A DNA stretch of 6,092 bases from NCBI GenBank assembly GCA_025451135.1, contig JANWKW010000066.1, positions 1-6,092 of the forward strand, given 5' to 3'. Each line of letters opens with the position of its first letter. Within the stretch, counting starts at the first letter, position 1. This DNA comes from Vulcanimicrobiia bacterium (GTDB lineage: Bacteria > Vulcanimicrobiota > Vulcanimicrobiia > Vulcanimicrobiales > Vulcanimicrobiaceae). The notes beneath the pieces are model-generated. The model was not told the origin of the DNA. It was given only the letters and a program-made list of their open reading frames with translations, and searched no databases. Position numbers and translations under genes: made by a program. Of this stretch, positions 1 to 5,306 are shown in pieces.

Positions 1-420
1 CTCGATCGTCGGGACGCCGCTCTCGCGAAGCACCTGGCCAACCTCGTGGCGGCTGCGCAAGTGCGTCGACAGGTCGTCCCCGTCGTCGCCCAGTCCGCCG
101 ACGTAGACGATACGCCCGACGCCCGCGCGCCGAGCCGCGGCGCCGAACGCCTCTGCGGATCGCCGGTCCCGCTGCGCGAAGTCGTGGGTCGAACCCATCG
201 AGTGCACGAGGTAGTAGGCGGCCTCGCATCCCGCGAGCGCCCGTTCCAGTGCATGCTCGTCGGCGATGTCGCCGTCGACGATCTCGACCGACGGATCGAA
301 CCGGCCCGCAAGGCGCCCCGAGGAACGCGCGAAGCAGCGCACGGCGTGCCCGGCCTCGACCAGGCGGGGGATGAGCCGCCCGCCGATATATCCCGTCGCT
401 CCGGTGACGAGCGCGCGCAT
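1..420 (-). CDS. NAD(P)-binding SDR-like protein (YbjT/DUF2867-type), N-terminal 140 residues, cut by window edge
   Basis: Reading leftward from ATG at 420 gives 140 residues with no stop before the window edge, so the C-terminus is missing. It begins MRALVTGATGYIGGRL, a Rossmann-fold nucleotide-binding loop (GATGYIGG, residues 7-14) after a first beta strand. Further along come VDGDIAD (about 48-54), AYYLVHSM (about 68-75), RIVYVGGLGDD (about 103-113) and LSTHLRSRHEVGQVLRESGVP (about 117-137). This order matches atypical short-chain dehydrogenase/reductase proteins annotated as NAD(P)H-binding or NAD-dependent epimerase-like, several of which carry a C-terminal DUF2867 domain. Such proteins bind NAD(P)(H) in the cytoplasm; the substrate cannot be read here. 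Its ATG is 4 nt beyond the stop of the upstream exported-protein gene and lacks a clear Shine-Dalgarno sequence, which suggests cotranscription and translational coupling. Fold assignment is firm; exact subfamily is inferred. Confidence 0.88.
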   Translation of the reverse strand, partial: MRALVTGATGYIGGRLIPRLVEAGHAVRCFARSSGRLAGRFDPSVEIVDGDIADEHALERALAGCEAAYYLVHSMGSTHDFAQRDRRSAEAFGAAARRAGVGRIVYVGGLGDDGDDLSTHLRSRHEVGQVLRESGVPTIE

Positions 421-424
421 CGGG

Positions 425-856
425 CTAGATGCGGTTTCCGTTCGGCGTGCCCCATCTCAGGTGATACCGTCCGTCCGCCGAGAAGAGCGTCGAAGCCGTC
501 GCGGTGGCGGCGCCCTTCTCGACGATCGAGAGGTCGGCGACCTTCCCGCCCGAGCAATCCACCCGCAGCGTCGGCTCCGCGCGCACCTTCAGGTCCTGGA
601 GACCTTGGACTTCGAACTTCACGAAGTCGCCCGGCTGGATATAGCGGTGTTCGACGTTATGCCAGGCCACCATCGGCCCGCCGATGTCGATCGTGATCCA
701 CGCGCACGAGTGCGACATGTTGTAGACCCAGCGAACGGCCTTGTGCGCCGGTCCTCCCGAAGGCAGAAGGCTGGTATCGATCTGCCCGGCACGGGCGATC
801 GGAGCGGCCGACAAGCCGAGTGCGGCGAGCGCGAGGAGCGCGATGACCTTCTTCAC
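425..856 (-). CDS. Small Sec-exported protein A of the two-cysteine CAWIT family, function unknown
   Basis: A 143-residue protein. Residues 1-23 form a typical signal peptide (KK, then an alanine/leucine core, then ARA before the likely cleavage site). The mature part has WVYNMSHSCAWITIDI (43-58), IQPGDFVKFEV (73-83), LKVRAEP (89-95), VDCSGG (99-104), SIVEKG (110-115) and a C-terminal YHLRWG strand (131-136). It has exactly two cysteines, C51 and C101, so one disulfide in an exported location is plausible. I do not recognise a named family. It is paralogous to the products at 866-1291 and 3051-3431, and closest to the latter: both have 49 residues between the cysteines. A GTG at 865 also opens this frame, but GTG at 856 is preferred because AGGTG lies 6 nt upstream and the signal peptide then starts with KK. 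It sits between paralog B and the SDR-like gene in a tight leftward operon. Confidence 0.87.
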   Translation of the reverse strand: MKKVIALLALAALGLSAAPIARAGQIDTSLLPSGGPAHKAVRWVYNMSHSCAWITIDIGGPMVAWHNVEHRYIQPGDFVKFEVQGLQDLKVRAEPTLRVDCSGGKVADLSIVEKGAATATASTLFSADGRYHLRWGTPNGNRI

Positions 857-862
857 GGATAG

Positions 863-867
863 CACCT
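863..867 (-). promoter_or_regulatory. Shine-Dalgarno AGGTG deciding the GTG-856 start, overlapping the upstream stop codon
   Basis: On the minus strand AGGTG is followed by a 6-nt spacer and then GTG AAG AAG. The AG of this site is the end of the TAG stop (868-866) of the preceding gene. A ribosome terminating there would therefore sit on the initiation site of the next gene, which fits translational coupling. The alternative GTG at 865 lies inside this site and has no Shine-Dalgarno of its own at proper distance. Confidence 0.6.
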
Positions 868-1291
868 ACTTGAACCAGAGATTGTAGCGGTTGCCGTTCG
901 GGAAGAGGCCTGCGTGGAGCGTGTGGTTCGCCATCGTCGGATTCTTCCGGATGTCGTAGGTGTCGATGATGGTCGCGCCGGTGCAGTCGGCGTGCTGCTT
1001 GACCTCGGCCCGGACCTTGACCTCCGCCGATTGGTAGAAGTAGAACCCATGCGTCGTATGCGGTTTCAGCCATTGCGGGCGGTTCTCCGCATTGCTGTTG
1101 ACGATCGACCAGGGCGTGAACGCGGATGCCTCATAAACGGTGATCCAGGCGCACTTGTCGGTGAGATTCTCGACGAACACCTTGTCGAAATAATGTTGAG
1201 CCGGATAGGCACGGGCGGCCATCGGCGCAACGGCGGCCGGGACGCACGCGACCACGATCGCGGCGAGGAGCAGACGTTGAAGATTGCGCAT
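866..1291 (-). CDS. Small exported protein B of the two-cysteine CAWIT family, function unknown
   Basis: A 141-residue protein starting MRNLQRLLLAA. The frame is open further upstream, to 1390, but ATG at 1291 is chosen because AAGG ends 5 nt before it and the hydrophobic signal core begins directly after it. The signal peptide probably ends at MAARA (24-28). An alternative is a loose lipobox (V-V-A-C, cysteine 16), so it could be a lipoprotein. The mature part has VFVENLTDKCAWITVYEAS (38-56), WLKPHTTHGFYFY (74-86), VKVRAEV (91-97), ADCTG (101-105) and a terminal RYNLWFK strand. Outside the signal region it has only two cysteines, C47 and C103, with 55 residues between them. It is the most diverged of the three paralogs: it lacks the VIEKG/IVEKG block and ends in LWF, not RWG. 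It is the first gene of the leftward operon. Confidence 0.87.
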   Translation of the reverse strand: MRNLQRLLLAAIVVACVPAAVAPMAARAYPAQHYFDKVFVENLTDKCAWITVYEASAFTPWSIVNSNAENRPQWLKPHTTHGFYFYQSAEVKVRAEVKQHADCTGATIIDTYDIRKNPTMANHTLHAGLFPNGNRYNLWFK

Positions 1292-1443
1292 AACCACCTT
1301 CTGCGAATAGCAGCGGATGCGGGTCTTTGAGAGAAACGCAGCTCGCGTCGATCCGGTTCCCCGCTGGCCACGTTCAGGCGGCATCGGCATTTACCCTAGC
1401 CGGCGCATAGGGAGACTGCGGCGGTTCCGGCAAAGGCGGTGGG
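1292..1443. other. Divergent intergenic region between the two envelope operons
   Basis: This 152-bp gap separates the leftward and rightward gene sets, so at least two promoters should lie here. I looked for -35/-10 pairs on both strands and found only weak matches with poor spacing, for example TTCAGG near 1373 with TACCCT near 1392, just 13 bp apart. No strong operator palindrome is evident. The right end carries AAAGG (1432-1436), 7 nt before the ATG of the membrane-protein gene; the left end carries the Shine-Dalgarno of paralog B (about 1294-1300). Confidence 0.45.
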
Positions 1444-2142
1444 ATGAACGGCTCGCTGGGGCGATACGCATACGGCATAGCGGCGATCGGGCTTGGCGTC
1501 TGCGCCTTGCTGTGGCACGACTTCAGCGGCTGGCAGCAGCTCGCGGCCTGGGGCGCCGCTCCCATGCGCGACGCGCTGGCCGATATCGTCGCGGCGATCG
1601 CCATCCTCGGCGGCCTCGCCGTTCTCTGGCCGAGGACCGTCCGCACCGGTTCCCTCGCGCTCGGCGCGCTCGCCCTCACGATCTCCCTTCTGGCGCTGCC
1701 GGCCATCGTCCGGCAGCCTCTCGTCTACAACGGCTACGGCAACTTCTTCGAGCAGTTCTCGTTCGTCGCCGGCGCAGCGCTGCTCTATGGCCGGTCTGCA
1801 TGGGCGCGGTACGCGTTCGGCTTGTGCGTCATCTCGTTCGCGCTCGAGCAGGCGTTCTATCTCCACGAGACCGCGAGCCTCGTGCCGGCATGGATCCCGC
1901 CCGGGCAGACGTTCTGGGCCGTCGCGACGACGGTCGCGTTCGCGCTCGCCGGAATCGCGCTGCTCGCCGGATGGATGGCCCGGCTGGCCGCGCGGCTGAC
2001 CGCGGCGATGGTCGCCGGGTTCGGGATACTGGTCTGGGTGCCGGCGCTGCTCGCGCATCCCCGCAGCTTTTTCAGCTGGAGCGAAGCCATCGAGACGCTC
2101 GGCATCGCCGCGGTCGCCTGGATCGTCGCGGAATCCCGATGA
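1444..2142 (+). CDS. Multi-pass inner-membrane protein, DoxX-like
   Basis: A 232-residue, strongly hydrophobic protein. Likely membrane segments lie at about 8-24, 45-62, 70-89, 103-117, 121-140, 155-177, 184-204 and 216-230, giving seven or eight passes. The first segment, YGIAAIGLGVCALLWHDFSGWQ, resembles the opening of DoxX-family and related small membrane proteins. Loops hold conserved-looking polar and aromatic patches: YNGYGNFFEQF (95-105), LEQAFYLHET (134-143) and HPRSFFSWSEA (205-215). AAAGG 7 nt upstream supports ATG 1444. The stop overlaps the start of the following lipoprotein gene as ATGA, a strong sign that the two are cotranslated and perhaps act together at the membrane. Biochemical role is unknown; the DoxX relationship rests on overall look and the N-terminal segment only. 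Confidence 0.82.
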   Translation: MNGSLGRYAYGIAAIGLGVCALLWHDFSGWQQLAAWGAAPMRDALADIVAAIAILGGLAVLWPRTVRTGSLALGALALTISLLALPAIVRQPLVYNGYGNFFEQFSFVAGAALLYGRSAWARYAFGLCVISFALEQAFYLHETASLVPAWIPPGQTFWAVATTVAFALAGIALLAGWMARLAARLTAAMVAGFGILVWVPALLAHPRSFFSWSEAIETLGIAAVAWIVAESR

Positions 2143-3002
2143 AGAAGCTCGGCGCAGCTCTGACGGTCCTCGTACTCGCCGCCTGCGCGCGCCCGAGCGG
2201 GGCGCCGGCCGGCCAGCCGCCTACGCGTCCGTTCGCCGCAATCGCCACGGCCCGACCGAGCATCGTCGTCCGCGACGCGAGGAGCGTCCAGGACTTCTGG
2301 AGCGCGACGGTGCTGCGGCCGCGGCGCCTCGCGATCGCTCGCGGCACGATCCGCGCCAGCGCCGTCTATCCGTACCGGGCGCCGAACCGTGGGCGCGTGC
2401 GCGTGACCGACGGAACGCGAATGTTGCTCGATGCGGTCGTCGGCGACGTGCCGGTCGCGTGGCAATTCGCCGAGCTCGAAGGGCATCGGCGCGTCCTGAT
2501 CTTCGACGGCTTCACCGGCGGCGCGCACTGCTGTTTCGACACGACGATCGTGCCGTTGGGGGCCGGTGAGGGACGCGTCATCCGCGTCGACTGGGGGGAC
2601 CTCGGCGAGACGCTCGTGCCATCCGCCGACGGGACCGGCGACGTCTTCCGCACCGGCGACGACGCGATGGCCTACGCCTTCTCGTCGTTCGCCGCCTCGA
2701 CGTTCGCGGTCAAAGTGCTCGCCCTGCGCGACGGCGGCATGCGCGACGTCACCGGCGCATACCCGCTGCTGATCGAACGCGACGCAAGGGCGCAGTGGTC
2801 GACGTATCTCGCGCGCAGACGCGATCCCGGCCTTACCGTACGGGCCGACCTGGAGCCGCCGCTCGTCGCGTATCTCGCCGACGAGGCTCGCCTCGGTCGC
2901 GCGCCCGAGGCCTGGGCCCGTGTGCGCGCCGCGAACGGCCCGGCGCGCGCGTTCTACGCGGAGGCTCTGGCCTGGCTGCGGGGGCACGGCTACGCCTCGT
3001 GA
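2139..3002 (+). CDS. Predicted lipoprotein with GGAHCC motif, function unknown
   Basis: A 287-residue protein. MKK plus a short hydrophobic run leads to the lipobox L-A-A-C with lipidated cysteine 16, so it should be anchored to a membrane on the outer side after signal peptidase II cleavage. A proline/alanine-rich linker follows (about 17-40). The globular part has two notable regions. One is DGFTGGAHCCFDTTIVPL (123-140), which includes an adjacent cysteine pair C131-C132 next to H130. The other is an acidic stretch with DWGDLGE (151-157) and TGDDAMAYAFSSFAAS (172-187). From memory, a GGAHCC motif followed by an aromatic YxF stretch recurs in uncharacterised bacterial exported proteins; I know no assigned activity. 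The gene starts at ATG 2139 inside the ATGA overlap with the membrane-protein gene. An in-frame extension far upstream is an antisense-like artefact overlapping real genes in other frames. Confidence 0.85.
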   Translation: MKKLGAALTVLVLAACARPSGAPAGQPPTRPFAAIATARPSIVVRDARSVQDFWSATVLRPRRLAIARGTIRASAVYPYRAPNRGRVRVTDGTRMLLDAVVGDVPVAWQFAELEGHRRVLIFDGFTGGAHCCFDTTIVPLGAGEGRVIRVDWGDLGETLVPSADGTGDVFRTGDDAMAYAFSSFAASTFAVKVLALRDGGMRDVTGAYPLLIERDARAQWSTYLARRRDPGLTVRADLEPPLVAYLADEARLGRAPEAWARVRAANGPARAFYAEALAWLRGHGYAS

Positions 3003-3039
3003 GCGGAACGGCGGAACGGGTGGGCGCCCGCTTGCGTTG

Positions 3040-3045
3040 AAGGGG
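3040..3045 (+). promoter_or_regulatory. Shine-Dalgarno AAGGGG deciding the ATG-3051 start
   Basis: AAGGGG is followed by two adjacent in-frame ATG codons at 3048 and 3051. The spacer is 2 nt to the first, too short for efficient initiation, and 5 nt to the second. The second ATG is therefore preferred for the third small exported protein. Confidence 0.55.
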
Positions 3046-3050
3046 TAATG

Positions 3051-3431
3051 ATGAAACGCTCTTTGGTCTGCTTCGCCCTGGTGGCGATCGCCGCGCTCCC
3101 GGCCAGCGCCGGCTACACCACGAAGCACTGGGTCTACAACCGTTCGAACGCGTGCGCCTGGATCACGCTCGACGTCGCCAACTGGGCTCGGCCGTGGCGG
3201 AACGAAGCCTCGCATATGCTGCCGGCCGGGCACGACGTCATGTTCGAGATCGATCCCACCAAGGAGTTGAAGATCCGCGCGCAACCCCGGCGCACGACCG
3301 ACTGCGCGAGCGGCGCGTCCGGCGACGATCTGCACGTCATCGAAAAAGGCGGCTTGGATAACCTCGGCAACTCGCAGACGACCCTGCGCGGGCACGCCGG
3401 CGCATTCACCATCCGCTGGGGCGGCCCCTGA
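3051..3431 (+). CDS. Small Sec-exported protein C of the two-cysteine CAWIT family, function unknown
   Basis: A 126-residue protein from ATG 3051, or 127 from ATG 3048. The signal peptide is MKR plus a hydrophobic core ending in PASA (17-20). The mature chain opens GYTTKHWVYNRSNACAWITL (21-40), followed by a tryptophan-rich turn (NWARPW, 44-49), LPAGHDVMFEI (57-67), LKIRAQP (73-79), TTDCASG (82-88), HVIEKG (95-100) and a last strand FTIRWGGP. Only C35 and C85 remain after signal removal, 49 residues apart, the same spacing as in protein A on the opposite strand. A single disulfide joining the CAWIT strand to the DC turn is likely. Compactness and strand-rich look suggest a small beta-sandwich, which is inference. 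It follows the lipoprotein gene after 48 nt and probably belongs to the same rightward operon. No family name recognised. Confidence 0.87.
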   Translation: MKRSLVCFALVAIAALPASAGYTTKHWVYNRSNACAWITLDVANWARPWRNEASHMLPAGHDVMFEIDPTKELKIRAQPRRTTDCASGASGDDLHVIEKGGLDNLGNSQTTLRGHAGAFTIRWGGP

Positions 3432-3434
3432 TCG

Positions 3435-3593
3435 CTAGGCGCCGGCGGTGGGCTCGCCCAGATGCTGCGGGATGATCTCGTACATCCGCTCGATGACTTC
3501 CTCTTTGGAGTGTCCGCTGGCTTCGACGCCCGGCAACGCGGGGCAGTAGCCCCGGAACCGGTCGTCGTGCCGCTCGATCACGATCTCGTACAT
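3435..3593 (-). CDS. Short HicB-like (UPF0150) protein without HicA partner
   Basis: A 52-residue protein, MYEIVIERHDDRFRGYCPAL then PGVEASGHSKEEVIERMYEII. This is the core HicB fold: a beta strand, the YCPALPGV segment (16-23), a GHSKEE turn and a helix. In HicAB toxin-antitoxin modules HicB neutralises the HicA RNase and usually carries a C-terminal DNA-binding domain. Here the protein ends soon after the first helix, so that domain is absent. No HicA-like gene lies on either side: upstream is the MEDS gene (22 bp away) and downstream is the convergent exported-protein gene C (3 bp between stops). It is therefore better called an orphan HicB-like protein than an antitoxin. AAAGGGG (3607-3601), 7 nt before the ATG, supports the start. 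Confidence 0.85.
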   Translation of the reverse strand: MYEIVIERHDDRFRGYCPALPGVEASGHSKEEVIERMYEIIPQHLGEPTAGA

Positions 3594-3615
3594 CGGTGCG
3601 CCCCTTTCGCCGAGG

Positions 3616-4392
3616 TCATTCCCGGAAATACGCGCGTGCAATCGCGGTGATCTCGTCCGCGTGCGCCGGCAGGTTGTTGCGCAACCACAGAATGGTCGAC
3701 TCGGCCTCGGGGACCGCACCCCAGGCCGGGCGGTGGTTGGGTTGGATGAGCGACTTGATCGAACGCGCCCCGTCCATGCCGAGCACGGTCTCCATGCCGC
3801 GATCGAGGGCGGCCGCGAGCCCGGGGCCCGACGTGGTGGGCACCAGGTGGGTATGCGCGCACAGGATCGCATCCATGTTCGCGCGCTCGAAATCGGGCCC
3901 GAAGACGTCGACCGGATACGAGCAGAAGAGCCGGACCGGCACCGAGGCCAGCAGGTCGTTCCACATCGCCTCCAAGGCGGCCGCGGCGGTCGCGTCGCCC
4001 GCGCTCCAGAGCAGTCCGACCATCTCGCCATAGAGCCGGACGCCCGGGTCGCGGCGAGCGGCGGCGCGGACGGCCACGCCGACGGTCGCGTCGAAACGCG
4101 CGCGATCGGGACGTCCGTCGACGACGAACGACGCGAGGGTCGCGGCCGCGTCGAGGACCACCAGCGAACCGTCGGCGACGGCCGCCTCGACGGCGATCTC
4201 CCGGCGTTCGAGCTCGGCCGACATCGCCTCCCAGTTCTCGGGGCCGACGATCGCGAGCGTGCCGTGGCCGCGCGCGCGGCCGTCCGCCACGAACCCGGCG
4301 ACGGCGCGGGCAAGCGCCTCGAGGTCGGTCCCGTACAGATGGACGAAGTGCTCCCCGTCCGTGAAATCGATGTCGTGCGCTGGGATGGTCAT
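3616..4392 (-). CDS. MEDS-domain (DcmR-like sensory) protein
   Basis: A 258-residue cytoplasmic protein. It opens with HFVHLYGTDLEALARAVAGF (15-34), then GTLAIVGPENWEAMSAELER (44-63), LVVLDAAATL (77-86), VRLYGEMVGLLWSAGD (118-133), LEAMWNDLL (140-148) and VRLFCSYPVDVF (153-164). This series matches the MEDS domain, proposed as a sensor of small organic or one-carbon compounds in DcmR and related regulators, and also found beside signalling proteins. The order (HFVHLY, then GEMV, then LExxWN, then CSYP) is characteristic. Residues 190-258 form an extra, mostly helical tail that I do not recognise; no helix-turn-helix, kinase or anti-sigma domain is visible. ATG 4392 is the only standard start near the domain; its Shine-Dalgarno is weak. 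The HicB-like gene follows by 22 bp, probably in the same transcript. Confidence 0.9.
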   Translation of the reverse strand: MTIPAHDIDFTDGEHFVHLYGTDLEALARAVAGFVADGRARGHGTLAIVGPENWEAMSAELERREIAVEAAVADGSLVVLDAAATLASFVVDGRPDRARFDATVGVAVRAAARRDPGVRLYGEMVGLLWSAGDATAAAALEAMWNDLLASVPVRLFCSYPVDVFGPDFERANMDAILCAHTHLVPTTSGPGLAAALDRGMETVLGMDGARSIKSLIQPNHRPAWGAVPEAESTILWLRNNLPAHADEITAIARAYFRE

Positions 4393-4467
4393 CTCCGCGG
4401 TTTTCCCGTTCGGCGCGGTTTCTATCGAGGTGATTAAGGATGCGTGACCGTGGGAACGAGCGTTGGC

Positions 4468-4845
4468 ATGGCAGCAAAGAAGAAGTCGGCCGTCCGTAAG
4501 GTCGCGAAAAAAGCAACGAGCACCGTCAAGAAGGCCGCAAAGGGAGCCAAGGGGATCGCCGGCAAGGCGGTCGTGACCACCAAGAAGGTCGCCCGCGGCG
4601 CGCAAAAAGTCGGTCGGGTGATGGAGAACGTCGGGCACGTCCTAGAGGCCGGCGGCGCAGCGGCCGAAGCGATGACGGACAAGGCGGTCTCGGTGGCCGG
4701 CGGCGTCAAGAAGAACGCCGGCGCGGTCAAGAAGTCGGTCGCCAAGAAGAGCACCGCGAAGAAGTCGAGCGCCAAGAAGTCGACCGCCAAGAAGTCCAGC
4801 GCGAAGAAGTCCCCGGCCAAGAAAAAGACCGCCAAGAAACGCTAG
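4468..4845 (+). CDS. Lysine-rich histone H1-like DNA-binding protein
   Basis: A 125-residue, extremely basic protein rich in lysine and alanine. Residues 1-45 are lysine-rich (MAAKKKSAVRKVAKKATS and onward). Residues 46-80 are less charged and probably helical, with a few acidic residues. Residues 92-125 are an AKKS-type repeat tail ending TAKKR. This composition is like eukaryotic H1 tails and bacterial H1-like proteins, which bind DNA without sequence specificity and compact the nucleoid. I infer a similar role; nucleic-acid binding in general is also possible. The start is uncertain: GTG at 4444 would add MTVGTSVG, and a Shine-Dalgarno-like AAGGA lies 3 nt before it. ATG 4468 is chosen because the protein then begins in the usual MAxKKK style. 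The gene diverges from the MEDS gene across 75 bp. Confidence 0.83.
   Translation: MAAKKKSAVRKVAKKATSTVKKAAKGAKGIAGKAVVTTKKVARGAQKVGRVMENVGHVLEAGGAAAEAMTDKAVSVAGGVKKNAGAVKKSVAKKSTAKKSSAKKSTAKKSSAKKSPAKKKTAKKR
4741..4842 (+). repeat. 15-bp tandem repeat encoding the AKK(S/K)(T/S/P) tail
   Basis: Six full 15-bp units (starting at 4741, 4756, 4771, 4786, 4801 and 4816) plus a 12-bp last unit, all in frame with the H1-like gene. Each encodes Ala-Lys-Lys and two more residues, mainly Ser-Thr or Ser-Ser, with Ser-Pro in unit five and Lys-Thr in unit six. Units differ mostly at third codon positions (GCC or GCG; AGC, TCG or TCC), so the repeat is old enough to have drifted while the peptide was kept. 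Such arrays can gain or lose units by slippage. Confidence 0.9.
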
Positions 4846-4898
4846 CCCCCGCGGGGCGCGGATGATGTTGCCGGTCCGCTGCGAATAGGCGTAAGACC

Positions 4899-5306
4899 AT
4901 GCATCACGACGTGACGCCCGAGATCCGGAAGACCGAGGACGAGTGGCGCCGGGAGCTCGGCCCGGAACGCTACCACATCCTGCGGGAAGCCGGCACCGAA
5001 CGGCCGTTCACCGGCAGCCTTCTCGACGAGCGCGGCGCAGGGACGTTTACGTGCGGCGCTTGCGGAGCCGATCTGTTCGACTCCGAGGCGAAATTCGACT
5101 CGCATTGCGGGTGGCCGAGCTTCACCCACCCCGACCAACGGCAGACCGTGAGACTGCTCGAGGACAGCAGCCTGGGCATGCGCCGCGTCGAGGTGCGCTG
5201 CAAGAAGTGCGACTCGCACCTCGGCCACGTCTTCGATGACGGTCCAGGTCCGTCGCACGAGCGCTACTGCATCAACTCCCTCTCCATCGGGTTTCGAAAG
5301 CGCTGA
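4899..5306 (+). CDS. msrB: Peptide-methionine (R)-S-oxide reductase MsrB
   Basis: A 135-residue protein of normal MsrB length. It reduces methionine-R-sulfoxide in proteins and free peptides, using a catalytic cysteine and usually thioredoxin. Hallmarks in order: TEDEWRREL near the N-terminus, ERPFTGS (34-40), zinc ligands C52/C55 (CGAC) and C101/C104 (CKKC), HCGWPSF (69-75), LGHVFDDGP (108-116) and the active-site RYCINS, with catalytic cysteine C124. C70, next to GWPSF, sits where a resolving cysteine is found in many MsrB proteins. No signal peptide is present, so it should act in the cytoplasm. The gene lies 53 bp after the H1-like gene in the same direction. Its Shine-Dalgarno is weak (AGG in TAGGCG about 10 nt upstream). 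Its TGA overlaps the apparent CTG start of the next gene. Confidence 0.97.
   Translation: MHHDVTPEIRKTEDEWRRELGPERYHILREAGTERPFTGSLLDERGAGTFTCGACGADLFDSEAKFDSHCGWPSFTHPDQRQTVRLLEDSSLGMRRVEVRCKKCDSHLGHVFDDGPGPSHERYCINSLSIGFRKR

Noticed and set aside
46..862. Plus-strand open frames over the left end
   Set aside because: They are antisense to the SDR-like gene and exported protein A, whose translations carry clear motifs. The plus-strand products are Arg/Pro/Ser-rich with no domain.
1317..2138. Extension of the lipoprotein reading frame upstream to 1317
   Set aside because: That stretch overlaps the membrane-protein gene in another frame and is arginine-rich. ATG 2139 begins a perfect lipoprotein signal peptide and makes an ATGA overlap.
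3003..3018. Tandem GCGGAACG repeat between the lipoprotein gene and exported gene C
   Set aside because: Only two 8-bp copies in GC-rich DNA; likely chance, with no sign of an operator or attachment site.
1857..3395. A 512-codon open frame on the minus strand
   Set aside because: It lies opposite the membrane protein, lipoprotein and exported gene C, which have signal peptides, a lipobox and family motifs. Its product is arginine-rich, low-complexity text typical of a GC-rich shadow frame.
3435..3593. A complete HicAB toxin-antitoxin module
   Set aside because: Only a short HicB-like protein is present; no HicA-like frame exists on either side.
3661..4437. A 258-codon plus-strand frame opposite the MEDS gene
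   Set aside because: The minus strand encodes a convincing MEDS domain; the plus product has no recognisable motif.
4846..4857. GC palindrome after the H1-like gene as a terminator
   Set aside because: CCCCGCGGGG has no loop and no following T-run, so it cannot be supported as an intrinsic terminator.
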